Shown here piece after piece: positions 7,415-15,003 of a stretch of DNA of 64,000 bases. Below the pieces are notes generated by a model. That model saw only the letters and a program-made list of their open reading frames with translations. It was not told where the DNA came from and made no database searches. Position 1 is the first letter of the stretch. Every line of letters starts with the position of its first letter. Location of the stretch: contig NZ_JAFLQZ010000001.1 in NCBI RefSeq assembly GCF_017313265.1, positions 372,001 through 436,000 on the forward strand. Direction: 5' to 3'. Origin of the DNA: Hymenobacter telluris. Lineage in GTDB: Bacteria > Bacteroidota > Bacteroidia > Cytophagales > Hymenobacteraceae. Made by a program: the position numbers and the translations under genes.

Positions 7415-7733
7415 TCCTTTTGGGGGTAAAGAATTGATGCTACAAAGGTAGTGGGCGAAATTTTACACTTCCAAATTTATTTATAGCATCCAATACAGAT
7501 AACCAAGCTATTGTGTTTTCAATACAAGTTCGTTGAGGCCCTTTCTTAGTGTAAGAAATAAGTGTGCTCGTCAGTGCAATGCAACCCTCAGTTGACTCTA
7601 GAGCGGATTATCCCTTGTCGGTATGGCAATAGAAATTGTAGCGAATTAAGCTGCACACCACTCAACAAATAGTTGTATTCGCACAGATATTTTGAGTGCA
7701 GCTTCGGTATACCAATAAAAGTAGCAGTGGAAT
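7415..7733. other. Intergenic region between cysH leader and flippase gene
   Basis: The right-hand part (7476-7733) is AT-richer than the flanking genes and lies downstream of the stop codon of the flippase gene at 7734. Apart from the cysH promoter at 7443-7475 I see no gene, clear terminator or repeat in it. Confidence 0.6.
7443..7475 (-). promoter_or_regulatory. Bacteroidota promoter of the sulfate operon
   Basis: On the minus strand a -33 element TTTGG (7471-7475) is followed after 20 bases by the -7 element TACCTTTG (7443-7450). This matches the Bacteroidota sigma-A consensus TTTG-N19/20-TAnnTTTG. The predicted start near 7436 precedes the riboswitch P1 helix by about 20 bases. Confidence 0.8.
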
Positions 7734-9224
7734 TTAGCGGCTTGAACGGCTCCGGCGGAGCAGCTTTTGCAGCGTTTCGCGCACCTGCGGCTCGGCGTTG
7801 GTTGCCAGCAGTAATCCGCCGTACAGTACGGTCAGGAGTGTGGAGCGAAGCAGCATAGTAACCAGCAGCGAATGCACAAAAGGCACTAGCCACGCCGCGC
7901 CGCCTGCCACAGCGGCTAGCAGCAGAATGAGCGGTACACGTCGGTCGAAAGGCTGTAACCCAAAGCTGTACCAGACAAACCAGGTGCGGGCCAAGTTGAT
8001 GCACACCAGCGCAATAGCAGCCGCTACGGCGGCGCCCGTCAGGCCCAAGTGCGGAATGAGCAGCAGGTTTAGCAGCACCGTTGCCAAGGCCAGTGAAGCA
8101 TTGAAAATCAGGTCGTAGCGGTAGCGGGGCGAGGTTACAACGATGAGGCCGTTGACACCGGTAATACCATCGAAGAGGCGGGCGGCCAGCAGGATAAGTA
8201 CCGTGGCTGAGCCGGCGGCGTAGGCAGGCTTCATCTGGGCATAGATGAAATCCAGGTTTAGGGCAATACCCAACGCTAAGTAGCAGCCCAGCATGGTGTT
8301 GAGACGAGTGGTGCGCTGGTAGAAGTCGGCCATGCGGGGCAGGTCGTTGCTTTTCCAATAGTCGGCCAGCAGTGGAAAGGCAATCTTGTAGAGCGCCCGA
8401 AACGGCAGCACCAGCGCCGTGCTGATAAAGAAGGCGGTGCCATAGATACCCGCGGCATCCAGGTCCACTTTAGAGCTCACCATCAAGGAATCGATGCTGG
8501 AAATAACTACGCCCGAGACGTTGCCAAGCAGCGCAAACGCTCCAAAACTCAGCATCTCGCGCAACGGCCGCACGCTTGCTACCGAAGCTGGCCGCAGGTG
8601 CAATTCGCCCACAAAGGCGGTGTAGGCAATCAGCAAGACTGCCACTCCGCTACTCGCCCCAATGTACCAGAGCACGTAGCCGTGAAAATCGAGGTAGCCG
8701 GCGGCAAACAGTAGCGCCCCACCCGTGATAAGCAGCCGGAGCACAATTTCCTGAGTGAACGACGAAAAGGCCGTGTGGTATAGGCCTTTTAAGTAGGCGT
8801 CCCAGAGGTTGATGAGCAGAACAAACAGCGCCAGCACCAAGCCCCAGAAATAGTACTGGTCGAGGAGCACCATGTCCGTGGCTTCGTCGGCGTACCAGCT
8901 CATGACCAGCGGCTTGCCGGCCAGGTAGAGCACGGCTACCAGCGCAAATCCCAGCAGCGGCACACTCAGCAGAAACGGCAGGAAACCCTGATGACCAGCT
9001 TCAGGCTTGCGGAAATAGGGGAAAAACCGCACGCCCATATTGCCGAACCCGAAGGCGGCTATTTGGGCCAGCATGGTGGCAATAGCCGCTAGTACGCCGG
9101 TCAGGCCAATTTGCTGGGGCTCCAGAATTTTGGGCAGCACCAGCACTGTATTCACAAAGCCCAGCCCTAGCCCGGCGTACGAAATGATAGTATTGCGCAG
9201 CCCCTGCCGCTGAACGATGCCCAA
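7734..9224 (-). CDS. Polysaccharide flippase (Wzx/MATE-like oligosaccharide transporter)
   Basis: This is a multi-pass inner-membrane protein of 496 residues with about 12-14 hydrophobic segments. The N-terminus has the pattern MGIVQRQGLRNTIISYAGLGLGFVNT seen in Bacteroidota polysaccharide-synthesis flippases. The role would be to move lipid-linked glycan units across the inner membrane. The start is TTG at 9222-9224, since no ATG or GTG lies upstream in frame and this start matches the family N-terminus. A repeat arm begins directly upstream. As the last gene of the glycan cluster it probably handles the pseudaminic-acid-containing product. Confidence 0.85.
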   Translation of the reverse strand: MGIVQRQGLRNTIISYAGLGLGFVNTVLVLPKILEPQQIGLTGVLAAIATMLAQIAAFGFGNMGVRFFPYFRKPEAGHQGFLPFLLSVPLLGFALVAVLYLAGKPLVMSWYADEATDMVLLDQYYFWGLVLALFVLLINLWDAYLKGLYHTAFSSFTQEIVLRLLITGGALLFAAGYLDFHGYVLWYIGASSGVAVLLIAYTAFVGELHLRPASVASVRPLREMLSFGAFALLGNVSGVVISSIDSLMVSSKVDLDAAGIYGTAFFISTALVLPFRALYKIAFPLLADYWKSNDLPRMADFYQRTTRLNTMLGCYLALGIALNLDFIYAQMKPAYAAGSATVLILLAARLFDGITGVNGLIVVTSPRYRYDLIFNASLALATVLLNLLLIPHLGLTGAAVAAAIALVCINLARTWFVWYSFGLQPFDRRVPLILLLAAVAGGAAWLVPFVHSLLVTMLLRSTLLTVLYGGLLLATNAEPQVRETLQKLLRRSRSSR

Positions 9225-9228
9225 ATAG

Positions 9229-9352
9229 GTGAACTTGTGAAATGGTGAAATGGTGAGTTTGATGTTCTAGGAAATGGTGAGTTTGACGTTCTACCAGCAT
9301 AGCCTGCGCCGGTAGAACGTCAAACTCACCATTTCACCATCTCACCACAAAT
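9229..9352. repeat. Inverted-repeat element, GTGAAATGGTGAG family, second copy
   Basis: The core arms at 9271-9295 and 9311-9335 are perfect 25-bp reverse complements (GAAATGGTGAGTTTGACGTT...) around a 15-base loop. Extra degenerate repeat words extend outwards, so the element runs from just upstream of the flippase start (9224) into the 3' end of the deacetylase gene. It encodes that protein's last residues (GEMVKW) and its TGA stop (9326-9328). Confidence 0.88.
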
Positions 9353-10696
9353 GTCTGTGCCATTGACGAAGGCCGTGTTGCGGCTGCGAAGGTACTGCAT
9401 CAGCTCGGCGAACTGGCGGGGGCCGGTGGTTTCGTTGGCCGGGTCGAAGTGGTCGTTGTGCCAGAGCAGCGTGCAGACGCCCCCGAACCGCTCGATTTCC
9501 TGGAACATGGGTTGCAGCGCCGGTAGGATTTCGTGGGGAGCCAGTTGCAGATAGTTGGGGTGATGCAGCGTGGCGTCCATTACGTTGAGCGGGATTTCCA
9601 GGAAATCGTAGCTTTTGCCAGTCGTAAAATCGAAAAGCTGGAAGGGCAGGCAGTAGCTGTTTCGAAAGCCATAATGCTCGGCAAACCCCAAAGTGGAATC
9701 GTACTCGTACCGTAGCGTGCAAAGAAGAGTAGGAGTGATGCGTGGCTCCCATTGCAAGTAGTGAAAACGGATACCGTAGGCCTTCACACCATTGCGCAAG
9801 TGCTGCAAGCGGTGTTCGTCCTGCTTGAACTGACCGCCATGCAGAGCCGTACCCAAGCTAGCGTGTAGTCCAACTTCTGATTCACCAATAGCAGCGGCTA
9901 ATTTCAGCCATTTCTGCCGGATATTGTAGTCGGCGTTTGGCGTGCCGTCGGCTGATTTGCGGTGTTCAGGCAGAAAGAAGAACGTGCTTTTGGCACCGTA
10001 ACTGGCTACGGTCTGCTGCACCTGCTCCAGGTTGTCCCAAGCGTCGGGCTGGGTGAAGTGGCGCCACAGCTGCCGCCCAAATTGCAGCAGGTTTCTATTG
10101 CGCAAGGCGGCCTTGGCTGGTGCTTTCCAGGCGCTGTACAGTTGGTCGATGTCGTGGGTGACGAAGGTGGCAAACGGTGCATCATTCACCCAGCGGCGTG
10201 GCTGTATTACTTGGCTGGTTACGTGTTCCACGGCGGTTTTCAGCACATCGAAGTAGTAATTCACTACCGGCACCGCCACAAAACCGTAACGGTGCTGAAC
10301 ACTGGCCGAAAAGGGGAAGCGCCCGTGCCGGTCCCGCTCGTTGCTGAAGAATTCCTGCCAGCCGCTCAACAGATAGAAAGCCGCCGAAACTACGTCGGCG
10401 TTGATGCGCGCGCGCCCTGGGGCTGATAGTTCCAACAGCGGTTTTTCCGGATGAGAATCAAAGAATACCGGTAGTTGTCGGCCCTGCCACTCGCGCATGT
10501 TTGGATCGGCTGGATAAGGGCGTTGCTCTGTGAAAAAGCTCCCGGCGCAATCCACTATTTCCACCTGTGGCCGTTGGTCAGCGTAGCCGATGGTTACGGC
10601 TGGCATTGCCTCATACGCCTGCCGGAAATGGTGTAGCACATACGCTAGCCGGGTTTCGGCAGTAACCGGGGCTGTTAGAGGTAAAGGAGGAAGCAT
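9326..10696 (-). CDS. Polysaccharide deacetylase family protein (DUF7033-type)
   Basis: The 456-residue protein has no evident signal peptide. The C-terminal half carries a NodB-type deacetylase fold starting at ATFVTHDIDQLY, with the metal-binding His181-Asp182-x-Asp184 motif; later family blocks include LHASLGTA and LWHNDHFDP. The N-terminal 170 residues match what I recall as DUF7033, found before deacetylase domains in Bacteroidota glycan clusters. It probably removes an acyl group from a glycan or lipid-linked sugar in the cytoplasm. The last six residues are encoded by a repeat, so the natural C-terminus may have been altered. Confidence 0.75.
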   Translation of the reverse strand: MLPPLPLTAPVTAETRLAYVLHHFRQAYEAMPAVTIGYADQRPQVEIVDCAGSFFTEQRPYPADPNMREWQGRQLPVFFDSHPEKPLLELSAPGRARINADVVSAAFYLLSGWQEFFSNERDRHGRFPFSASVQHRYGFVAVPVVNYYFDVLKTAVEHVTSQVIQPRRWVNDAPFATFVTHDIDQLYSAWKAPAKAALRNRNLLQFGRQLWRHFTQPDAWDNLEQVQQTVASYGAKSTFFFLPEHRKSADGTPNADYNIRQKWLKLAAAIGESEVGLHASLGTALHGGQFKQDEHRLQHLRNGVKAYGIRFHYLQWEPRITPTLLCTLRYEYDSTLGFAEHYGFRNSYCLPFQLFDFTTGKSYDFLEIPLNVMDATLHHPNYLQLAPHEILPALQPMFQEIERFGGVCTLLWHNDHFDPANETTGPRQFAELMQYLRSRNTAFVNGTDICGEMVKW

Positions 10697-10727
10697 AGTT
10701 CAAACCAACAGAAACCCAAGCTACTGC

Positions 10728-12032
10728 TTACGCTACGGATTCCAGCCATTCAGCAAGCAGGCGGGCGGCGCGCTCTTGGCTGTGGCCTTCTTCGGAAGTG
10801 CCCAGCGTGGCGTTGTAATACACCGCGCGGCGGTATAGGTCGGTGGGTTTATGCTGGGTGTATCGGGTGAGCAGCGTCCCCAGTTCCGGCAAAGTGCGGG
10901 CTCTTTCTGCCAAGCCCCGGGCCACATAGCCGTAGTAGTCGTCGGTGGTGGCGTGGGCATTGAAGCGGTAATAGAGGCTCACGATATTGAGTAGCGTGGC
11001 TTCGAGGTGGGTGCTGGTGTCAGCGGCAATCAGCGCATCCTGTTTGGTAAGAAACTCGAACACGCTTTCCTGCCGGGCATCGGAGAACAGCAACTGCGGA
11101 TGCTGCTCTTGCAGAAACCGGAAGTTGCGCGCATCGCCGGGGTGGGGGCGGAAGGTGAACGTGAGGGCCGGAAACTGCGCGAGCAGGTAGGAGAGGGTAG
11201 TGGTTAGGGCAGTAGTTTCATCGAGTACATTGCAGGCAATACCCACACGCCTCACTACTGGGCTTAGGTTTTTCCGGCGCAGAAACTCGTCGGCTTTCGG
11301 CATACCCACCAGTTCTACGTGGCCGTGTACTGGGCCACATTGGCGGTATTTATCCAGGGCGTCCTGGCCTTCCAGCAGGCTTAGGTCAAAGCCCAAGGGC
11401 GGGAAGTTGGCACTTACGCTGGCGTGCTGTACGTAGGCAGTTGGTACACCCTCGGCGCGGCAGGCCAAGAGCAGGGCGCGGGCATCGTCGTTGTGGTCGT
11501 TGGCAAATACCACGGCTTTGGGTTGGTAGTGGCGCAGGGCCCGGCGGTACACCTCGTAGTAACCAATGGCGTTGAAAATCAAATCGAAAAACCGCCAGGC
11601 CCGGTGACCTGCTGTGCCCAGTAACCCAAGCAATGCCAACGGAAACTGCCAGTAGTAGAGTAGCTTGCGCCGTAGGGAAAGCCGATTTACCTGCGCCTGG
11701 TACCGGCCAATCTGCTTGCTTTGCCCAGCCACCAACACCGCATCAGACCGAGTTTCGCGCAGGAAGTGCAAGGAGTCGTAATTGTTCTGGCTAACCACGT
11801 ACAGCCACACCTTGCCGTGTAGCGGCTCGGCGTTGCGGATGGGCTGGAATATATTGCCAACCAATCGTAACGTCGTGTATCCTGCTATTTTCCCGAGCCG
11901 CTTGAGCGGATTGGCTGGGGAAATGGATTCTAGTACCCGCGCCGGCAACGCGGCAAACAGGTCGGTGAACCGCAGTTGCAGTATGTCGCGCAGACGGGCG
12001 GTAACGGTGCTTGGAACAGCAGATTTACCCAT
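10728..12032 (-). CDS. Putative GT-B-type glycosyl/glycerophosphate transferase of the glycan cluster
   Basis: Length is 434 residues from the ATG 12030-12032 (MGKSAVPSTVTARLRDIL), 7 bp after the pseI stop codon. The sequence suggests two Rossmann-like halves: AVVFANDHNDDARALLLACRA and PTAYVQHASVS in the first, TFTFRPHPGDARNF and DALIAADTSTHLEATLLN in the second. The RPHPGD and DTSTHLEA blocks recall GT-B enzymes such as polysialyltransferase-like or CDP-glycerol transferases. I cannot name a family with certainty. Tight linkage to pseI makes it a candidate for adding pseudaminic acid to an acceptor; that is inference. Confidence 0.6.
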   Translation of the reverse strand: MGKSAVPSTVTARLRDILQLRFTDLFAALPARVLESISPANPLKRLGKIAGYTTLRLVGNIFQPIRNAEPLHGKVWLYVVSQNNYDSLHFLRETRSDAVLVAGQSKQIGRYQAQVNRLSLRRKLLYYWQFPLALLGLLGTAGHRAWRFFDLIFNAIGYYEVYRRALRHYQPKAVVFANDHNDDARALLLACRAEGVPTAYVQHASVSANFPPLGFDLSLLEGQDALDKYRQCGPVHGHVELVGMPKADEFLRRKNLSPVVRRVGIACNVLDETTALTTTLSYLLAQFPALTFTFRPHPGDARNFRFLQEQHPQLLFSDARQESVFEFLTKQDALIAADTSTHLEATLLNIVSLYYRFNAHATTDDYYGYVARGLAERARTLPELGTLLTRYTQHKPTDLYRRAVYYNATLGTSEEGHSQERAARLLAEWLESVA

Positions 12033-12039
12033 ACCGCCG

Positions 12040-13074
12040 TTACAGCGCCTGCCAGGTGAGGGGAGTGCCCGCACCGAGGTCCTGCCGGGCGGGCTTGCCT
12101 AGGAGTTGGTCGAAATAACGGGGCGCCAAACCGTCGCCGGGACGTACCACGCGCAGGTTTTCCTTAGTGAAAACTTCGCCCGCCTTGATATCCTGAGCCA
12201 CGTAGACTGACCGTTTGTAGAGGCGGCTTTTTTCTTCGGCGCGTTGCACACCGTACTGCACTTCGCCCAGGGCCTGCCAGGCACGCTCGGTTTCCGTCAC
12301 TAAACTGGCTACTTCTTCGGGCTCCAAGGAAAACGCCGAATCCACGCCCCCATCGGCGCGGCGCAGGGTTACGTGTTTTTCAATTACGCAGGCACCCAAG
12401 GCTACGGCCGCTACTGAGGCGCCAACCCCAGCGGTATGGTCGGAAAGGCCCACCAGACAATCGGGGAACAGCTGCTGGAAATGCGGAATTGTACGCAGAT
12501 TGGTGTTTTGGGGCGTAGCCGGGTAGGTGCTGGTGCATTTCAGCAGCACCAAGTCGCGGCAGCCGGCTTCGCGCAGCACCTGCACGGCCTCCGCCACTTC
12601 CGACAGTTGGCTGGCGCCGGTACTCATAATGACGGGCTTGCCGGTGGCCGCTACCCGGCGCAGCAGCGGCCAGTCGGTATTCTCAAACGAGGCAATTTTA
12701 TAGGCCGGCACATCGAGCGCTTCCAGAAAATCCACGGCCGACTCGTCGAATGGCGAGCTGAAGGCCAGCATGCCGTGCTGCCGGGCCCGCTCGAACAGCG
12801 GCCGATGCCACTCCCAGGGCGTATGGGCTTCTTGATACAGCTCGTGCAGCTCCCGGCCGTACCACAACGAGTTAGGGTCGTCGATGCGGTGGGCGCCGGG
12901 CAGCGTCATGGTATCGGCGGTGTAGGTTTGGAGCTTGATGGCGTGGGCACCGGCGGCGGCCATAGCATCTACAATAGCCAAGCCCCGATTCAGGTCCTGG
13001 TTGTGGTTACCGCTGAGCTCGGCAATAATAAGCGGCGGTTGGTCGGGGCCGATAAGGCGGGAGCCAAGTTGCAT
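12040..13074 (-). CDS. pseI: Pseudaminic acid synthase (PseI)
   Basis: A NeuB-family enzyme of 344 residues that condenses phosphoenolpyruvate with 6-deoxy-AltdiNAc to form pseudaminic acid. The N-terminal TIM barrel has IIAELSGNHNQDL, FSSPFDESAVDFLE, YKIASFENTDWPLL, MSTGASQLSE and GLSDHTAGVGAS. The C-terminal SAF/antifreeze-like domain reads VYVAQDIKAGE, RPGDGLAP and LGKPARQD. AELSGNHN and SFENTD are closer to PseI than to sialic acid synthase NeuB. All other Pse enzymes are nearby, which supports the assignment. Confidence 0.93.
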   Translation of the reverse strand: MQLGSRLIGPDQPPLIIAELSGNHNQDLNRGLAIVDAMAAAGAHAIKLQTYTADTMTLPGAHRIDDPNSLWYGRELHELYQEAHTPWEWHRPLFERARQHGMLAFSSPFDESAVDFLEALDVPAYKIASFENTDWPLLRRVAATGKPVIMSTGASQLSEVAEAVQVLREAGCRDLVLLKCTSTYPATPQNTNLRTIPHFQQLFPDCLVGLSDHTAGVGASVAAVALGACVIEKHVTLRRADGGVDSAFSLEPEEVASLVTETERAWQALGEVQYGVQRAEEKSRLYKRSVYVAQDIKAGEVFTKENLRVVRPGDGLAPRYFDQLLGKPARQDLGAGTPLTWQAL

Positions 13075-13104
13075 AGTGAAGAAGAGGAAGGCACGAAAAG
13101 TGCT

Positions 13105-13803
13105 CTAAAAGTACTGCTCTCCGGCCAAATCAGTAGGCAGAAACTCGGTAGCTTCCGGTTGGGGCTTGCCGAGTTCCTGTACTTGAGTCTGTAGCTGCAT
13201 TTGCTCCTCGAAGTGCGCGATGCGCTGCACGACCAACGCAGTAAGTATGGCTGCTACAATACCAAGCAGGTTGGAAAAAAAGCTGAGCCAGGTGCTGTTT
13301 TCCAGTTCTGGCAGCGTTTCGGCCCTGAAAGCAACCCGGCCAGCCGCATTGCCTAGAAAGCTGTCCAGAATGTGCACCACCCACCATACTCGAAGGAGTT
13401 TGTGGGGCTGTACGCGGTTGAAAGCCTGCAACTGAGTTCCCCGCCATACTTCCCGCACAATGGAATAAGGCCGGAACAGATTAAGAAAAGGGACAAACCA
13501 GGCCCCGGCGGCCCAGCCATCCGAGTAGTCGGTACTCTGCCCAGCCAATTGCAGGTTGACGTATGCCCGGCGTAACCAGCGGATAAGCACCACAAAGCCC
13601 GCCACAATCAGTGCCAATTGTACCAGACTCACCAAGCCCTGGCTAATGTCCAGCAGGGAATCAAGTGTGGAAGCCTCACTACCGGCGTGGCTTAAGCGGT
13701 TTATATAAAGCAAATCCAGCACTGCTGTGCCCAATGAAACACCCGCAATAGAGTAAAAAGTAACAATAGCTTGTCGGGCGCGGTCAGCGTTATTGCGCAG
13801 CAT
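13105..13803 (-). CDS. DUF4328 membrane protein
   Basis: This is a 232-residue protein with about four hydrophobic segments and a charged, Gln-rich C-terminal tail. The diagnostic block WFVPFLNLFRPYSIVREVWRGT (about residues 112-133) is the DUF4328 signature. The function of this family is not known to me. It sits inside the pseudaminic acid cluster between the MaoC-like gene and pseI, on the same strand and only 30 bp before pseI, so it is probably co-transcribed. Whether it takes part in glycan export or is a passenger cannot be told from sequence. Confidence 0.8.
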   Translation of the reverse strand: MLRNNADRARQAIVTFYSIAGVSLGTAVLDLLYINRLSHAGSEASTLDSLLDISQGLVSLVQLALIVAGFVVLIRWLRRAYVNLQLAGQSTDYSDGWAAGAWFVPFLNLFRPYSIVREVWRGTQLQAFNRVQPHKLLRVWWVVHILDSFLGNAAGRVAFRAETLPELENSTWLSFFSNLLGIVAAILTALVVQRIAHFEEQMQLQTQVQELGKPQPEATEFLPTDLAGEQYF

Positions 13804-13938
13804 ATAAGGATAAAAAAGGAGAGAAGCTGAAATTGCAACAGGATACGGATATTGAAATATAACCCTTACGCAGCATGTGCCACTATCTTTGTAGCAGGCA
13901 GGCTGTATAGTATGGGCTCATGCAAAACTGTTGATGCG

Positions 13939-14337
13939 TCACGCGGGCAGGAGTACCACGGCCTCGCCACGGATAACGGCAACCTGCTGCTGGTTGAAGC
14001 ATTCGGTGGTGAGAATGGCCATTTGCCGAGCCGGTAGCAGCTTCGCCACCGTGACTACCGCCGTAACCTCGTCTCCGATATAGACTGGTTTCAAAAAGCG
14101 CAAGGTCTGTTTCACATAGATAGTGCCTGGCCCTGGCAGTTGGGTGCCAATAACAGCGCTAATCAGGGAGCTGTAGAGCATACCCGGACAGATGCGCTGC
14201 CCGAAACGGGTTTGTGCGGCAAACTCGTCGTTGAGGTGAACCGGGTTGGTATCAAGCGACAATTGCGCGAACAGGCGCACATCGGCGTCCAGCATAAATT
14301 TGCGCAGGCTGGCGGTGTCGCCTACTGATAAGGGCAT
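13939..14337 (-). CDS. MaoC-like (R)-specific enoyl-CoA hydratase in the Pse cluster
   Basis: This is a 132-residue single hot-dog domain. The hydratase-2 motif is present as LSLDTNPVHLNDEFA, with catalytic-type Asp29 and His34; GQRICPGMLYSSLIS and LRFLKPVYIGDEV follow as in MaoC/PhaJ proteins. Such enzymes convert trans-2-enoyl-CoA to (R)-3-hydroxyacyl-CoA. The gene starts 13 bp after pseH (an N-acyltransferase) and precedes pseI. It may supply a 3-hydroxyacyl donor for a modified pseudaminic acid. That link is inference; a general lipid role remains possible. Confidence 0.85.
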   Translation of the reverse strand: MPLSVGDTASLRKFMLDADVRLFAQLSLDTNPVHLNDEFAAQTRFGQRICPGMLYSSLISAVIGTQLPGPGTIYVKQTLRFLKPVYIGDEVTAVVTVAKLLPARQMAILTTECFNQQQVAVIRGEAVVLLPA

Positions 14338-14350
14338 GAGCAGAAGGCCG

Positions 14351-14896
14351 TTAAGAGCGGTAGATTTTAGCGCGCATTCCCTCGCGGAGCTGGCTCCATT
14401 CGCGCCGGAGCAGGGCCAGCCCTACCACGTCTTTGTAGGCGCCGTTTTTGCGGATATGTTCCCGGAAATAGGACTCTCGGCGGAAGCCAAACTTCTCGTG
14501 CATGGTAATCACCTTGTCGTTATCAACAAAAACCTCACAGAGTAACTTGTTGAGCTTCAGGGTTTCGAAGACGTATTCAAGTACTGAGAATTCCACCTTG
14601 GCCCCAATACCTGCTCCACGTACATCCTGGTCGGCAATATAAAAGGCCCAATAGCAGGAGTTGAACGTGCGGTTAATGGCGTACAGGTTGGCAACTCCTA
14701 TGGCGCGGCCCTGGTGCGTGATAACCCAGTATTGCTTGGACGAGTCCTGACTCACGCTGGCAAACCAGGCCTGCTGCTGCGCCTCTGTAATCGGCTCGTC
14801 GTTGTACATATAGCGCGCTACGGCTTCGGAGTTGCGCCACGTGCGAACCATTTCCAAGTCGTCGGCAAGTAAAGGGCGAAGAATTTCAGAGGACAT
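14351..14896 (-). CDS. pseH: UDP-4-amino-sugar N-acetyltransferase (PseH, GNAT family)
   Basis: This acyltransferase would acetylate N4 of UDP-4-amino-4,6-dideoxy-AltNAc in the third step of the Pse pathway. I start at ATG 14894-14896 (MSSEILRPLLADDLEMV), 181 residues, as the upstream frame has no family likeness. The GNAT core is visible: LRPLLADDLEMVRTWRN, ITHQGRAIGVANLY, DVRGAGIGAKVEF for acetyl-CoA binding, and NDKVITMHEKFGFRRE. The neighbours pseG upstream and the MaoC gene 13 bp downstream support PseH rather than a ribosomal acetyltransferase. The donor may not be acetyl-CoA, given the MaoC partner. Confidence 0.85.
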   Translation of the reverse strand: MSSEILRPLLADDLEMVRTWRNSEAVARYMYNDEPITEAQQQAWFASVSQDSSKQYWVITHQGRAIGVANLYAINRTFNSCYWAFYIADQDVRGAGIGAKVEFSVLEYVFETLKLNKLLCEVFVDNDKVITMHEKFGFRRESYFREHIRKNGAYKDVVGLALLRREWSQLREGMRAKIYRS

Positions 14897-15003
14897 GAGC
14901 AACAAACGTGAGAAAGACAGCAACGCAAAGTAAGACAACCTACTCATTTGTGAGACGGTTGCACCGGGTGGACTTCTGCTGTCTGGTTGAAAACCAAGTT
15001 GAA

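Noticed and set aside
7239..7451. 70-codon plus-strand open frame
   Set aside because: It is antisense to the riboswitch, leader and promoter of cysH and has no protein family features.
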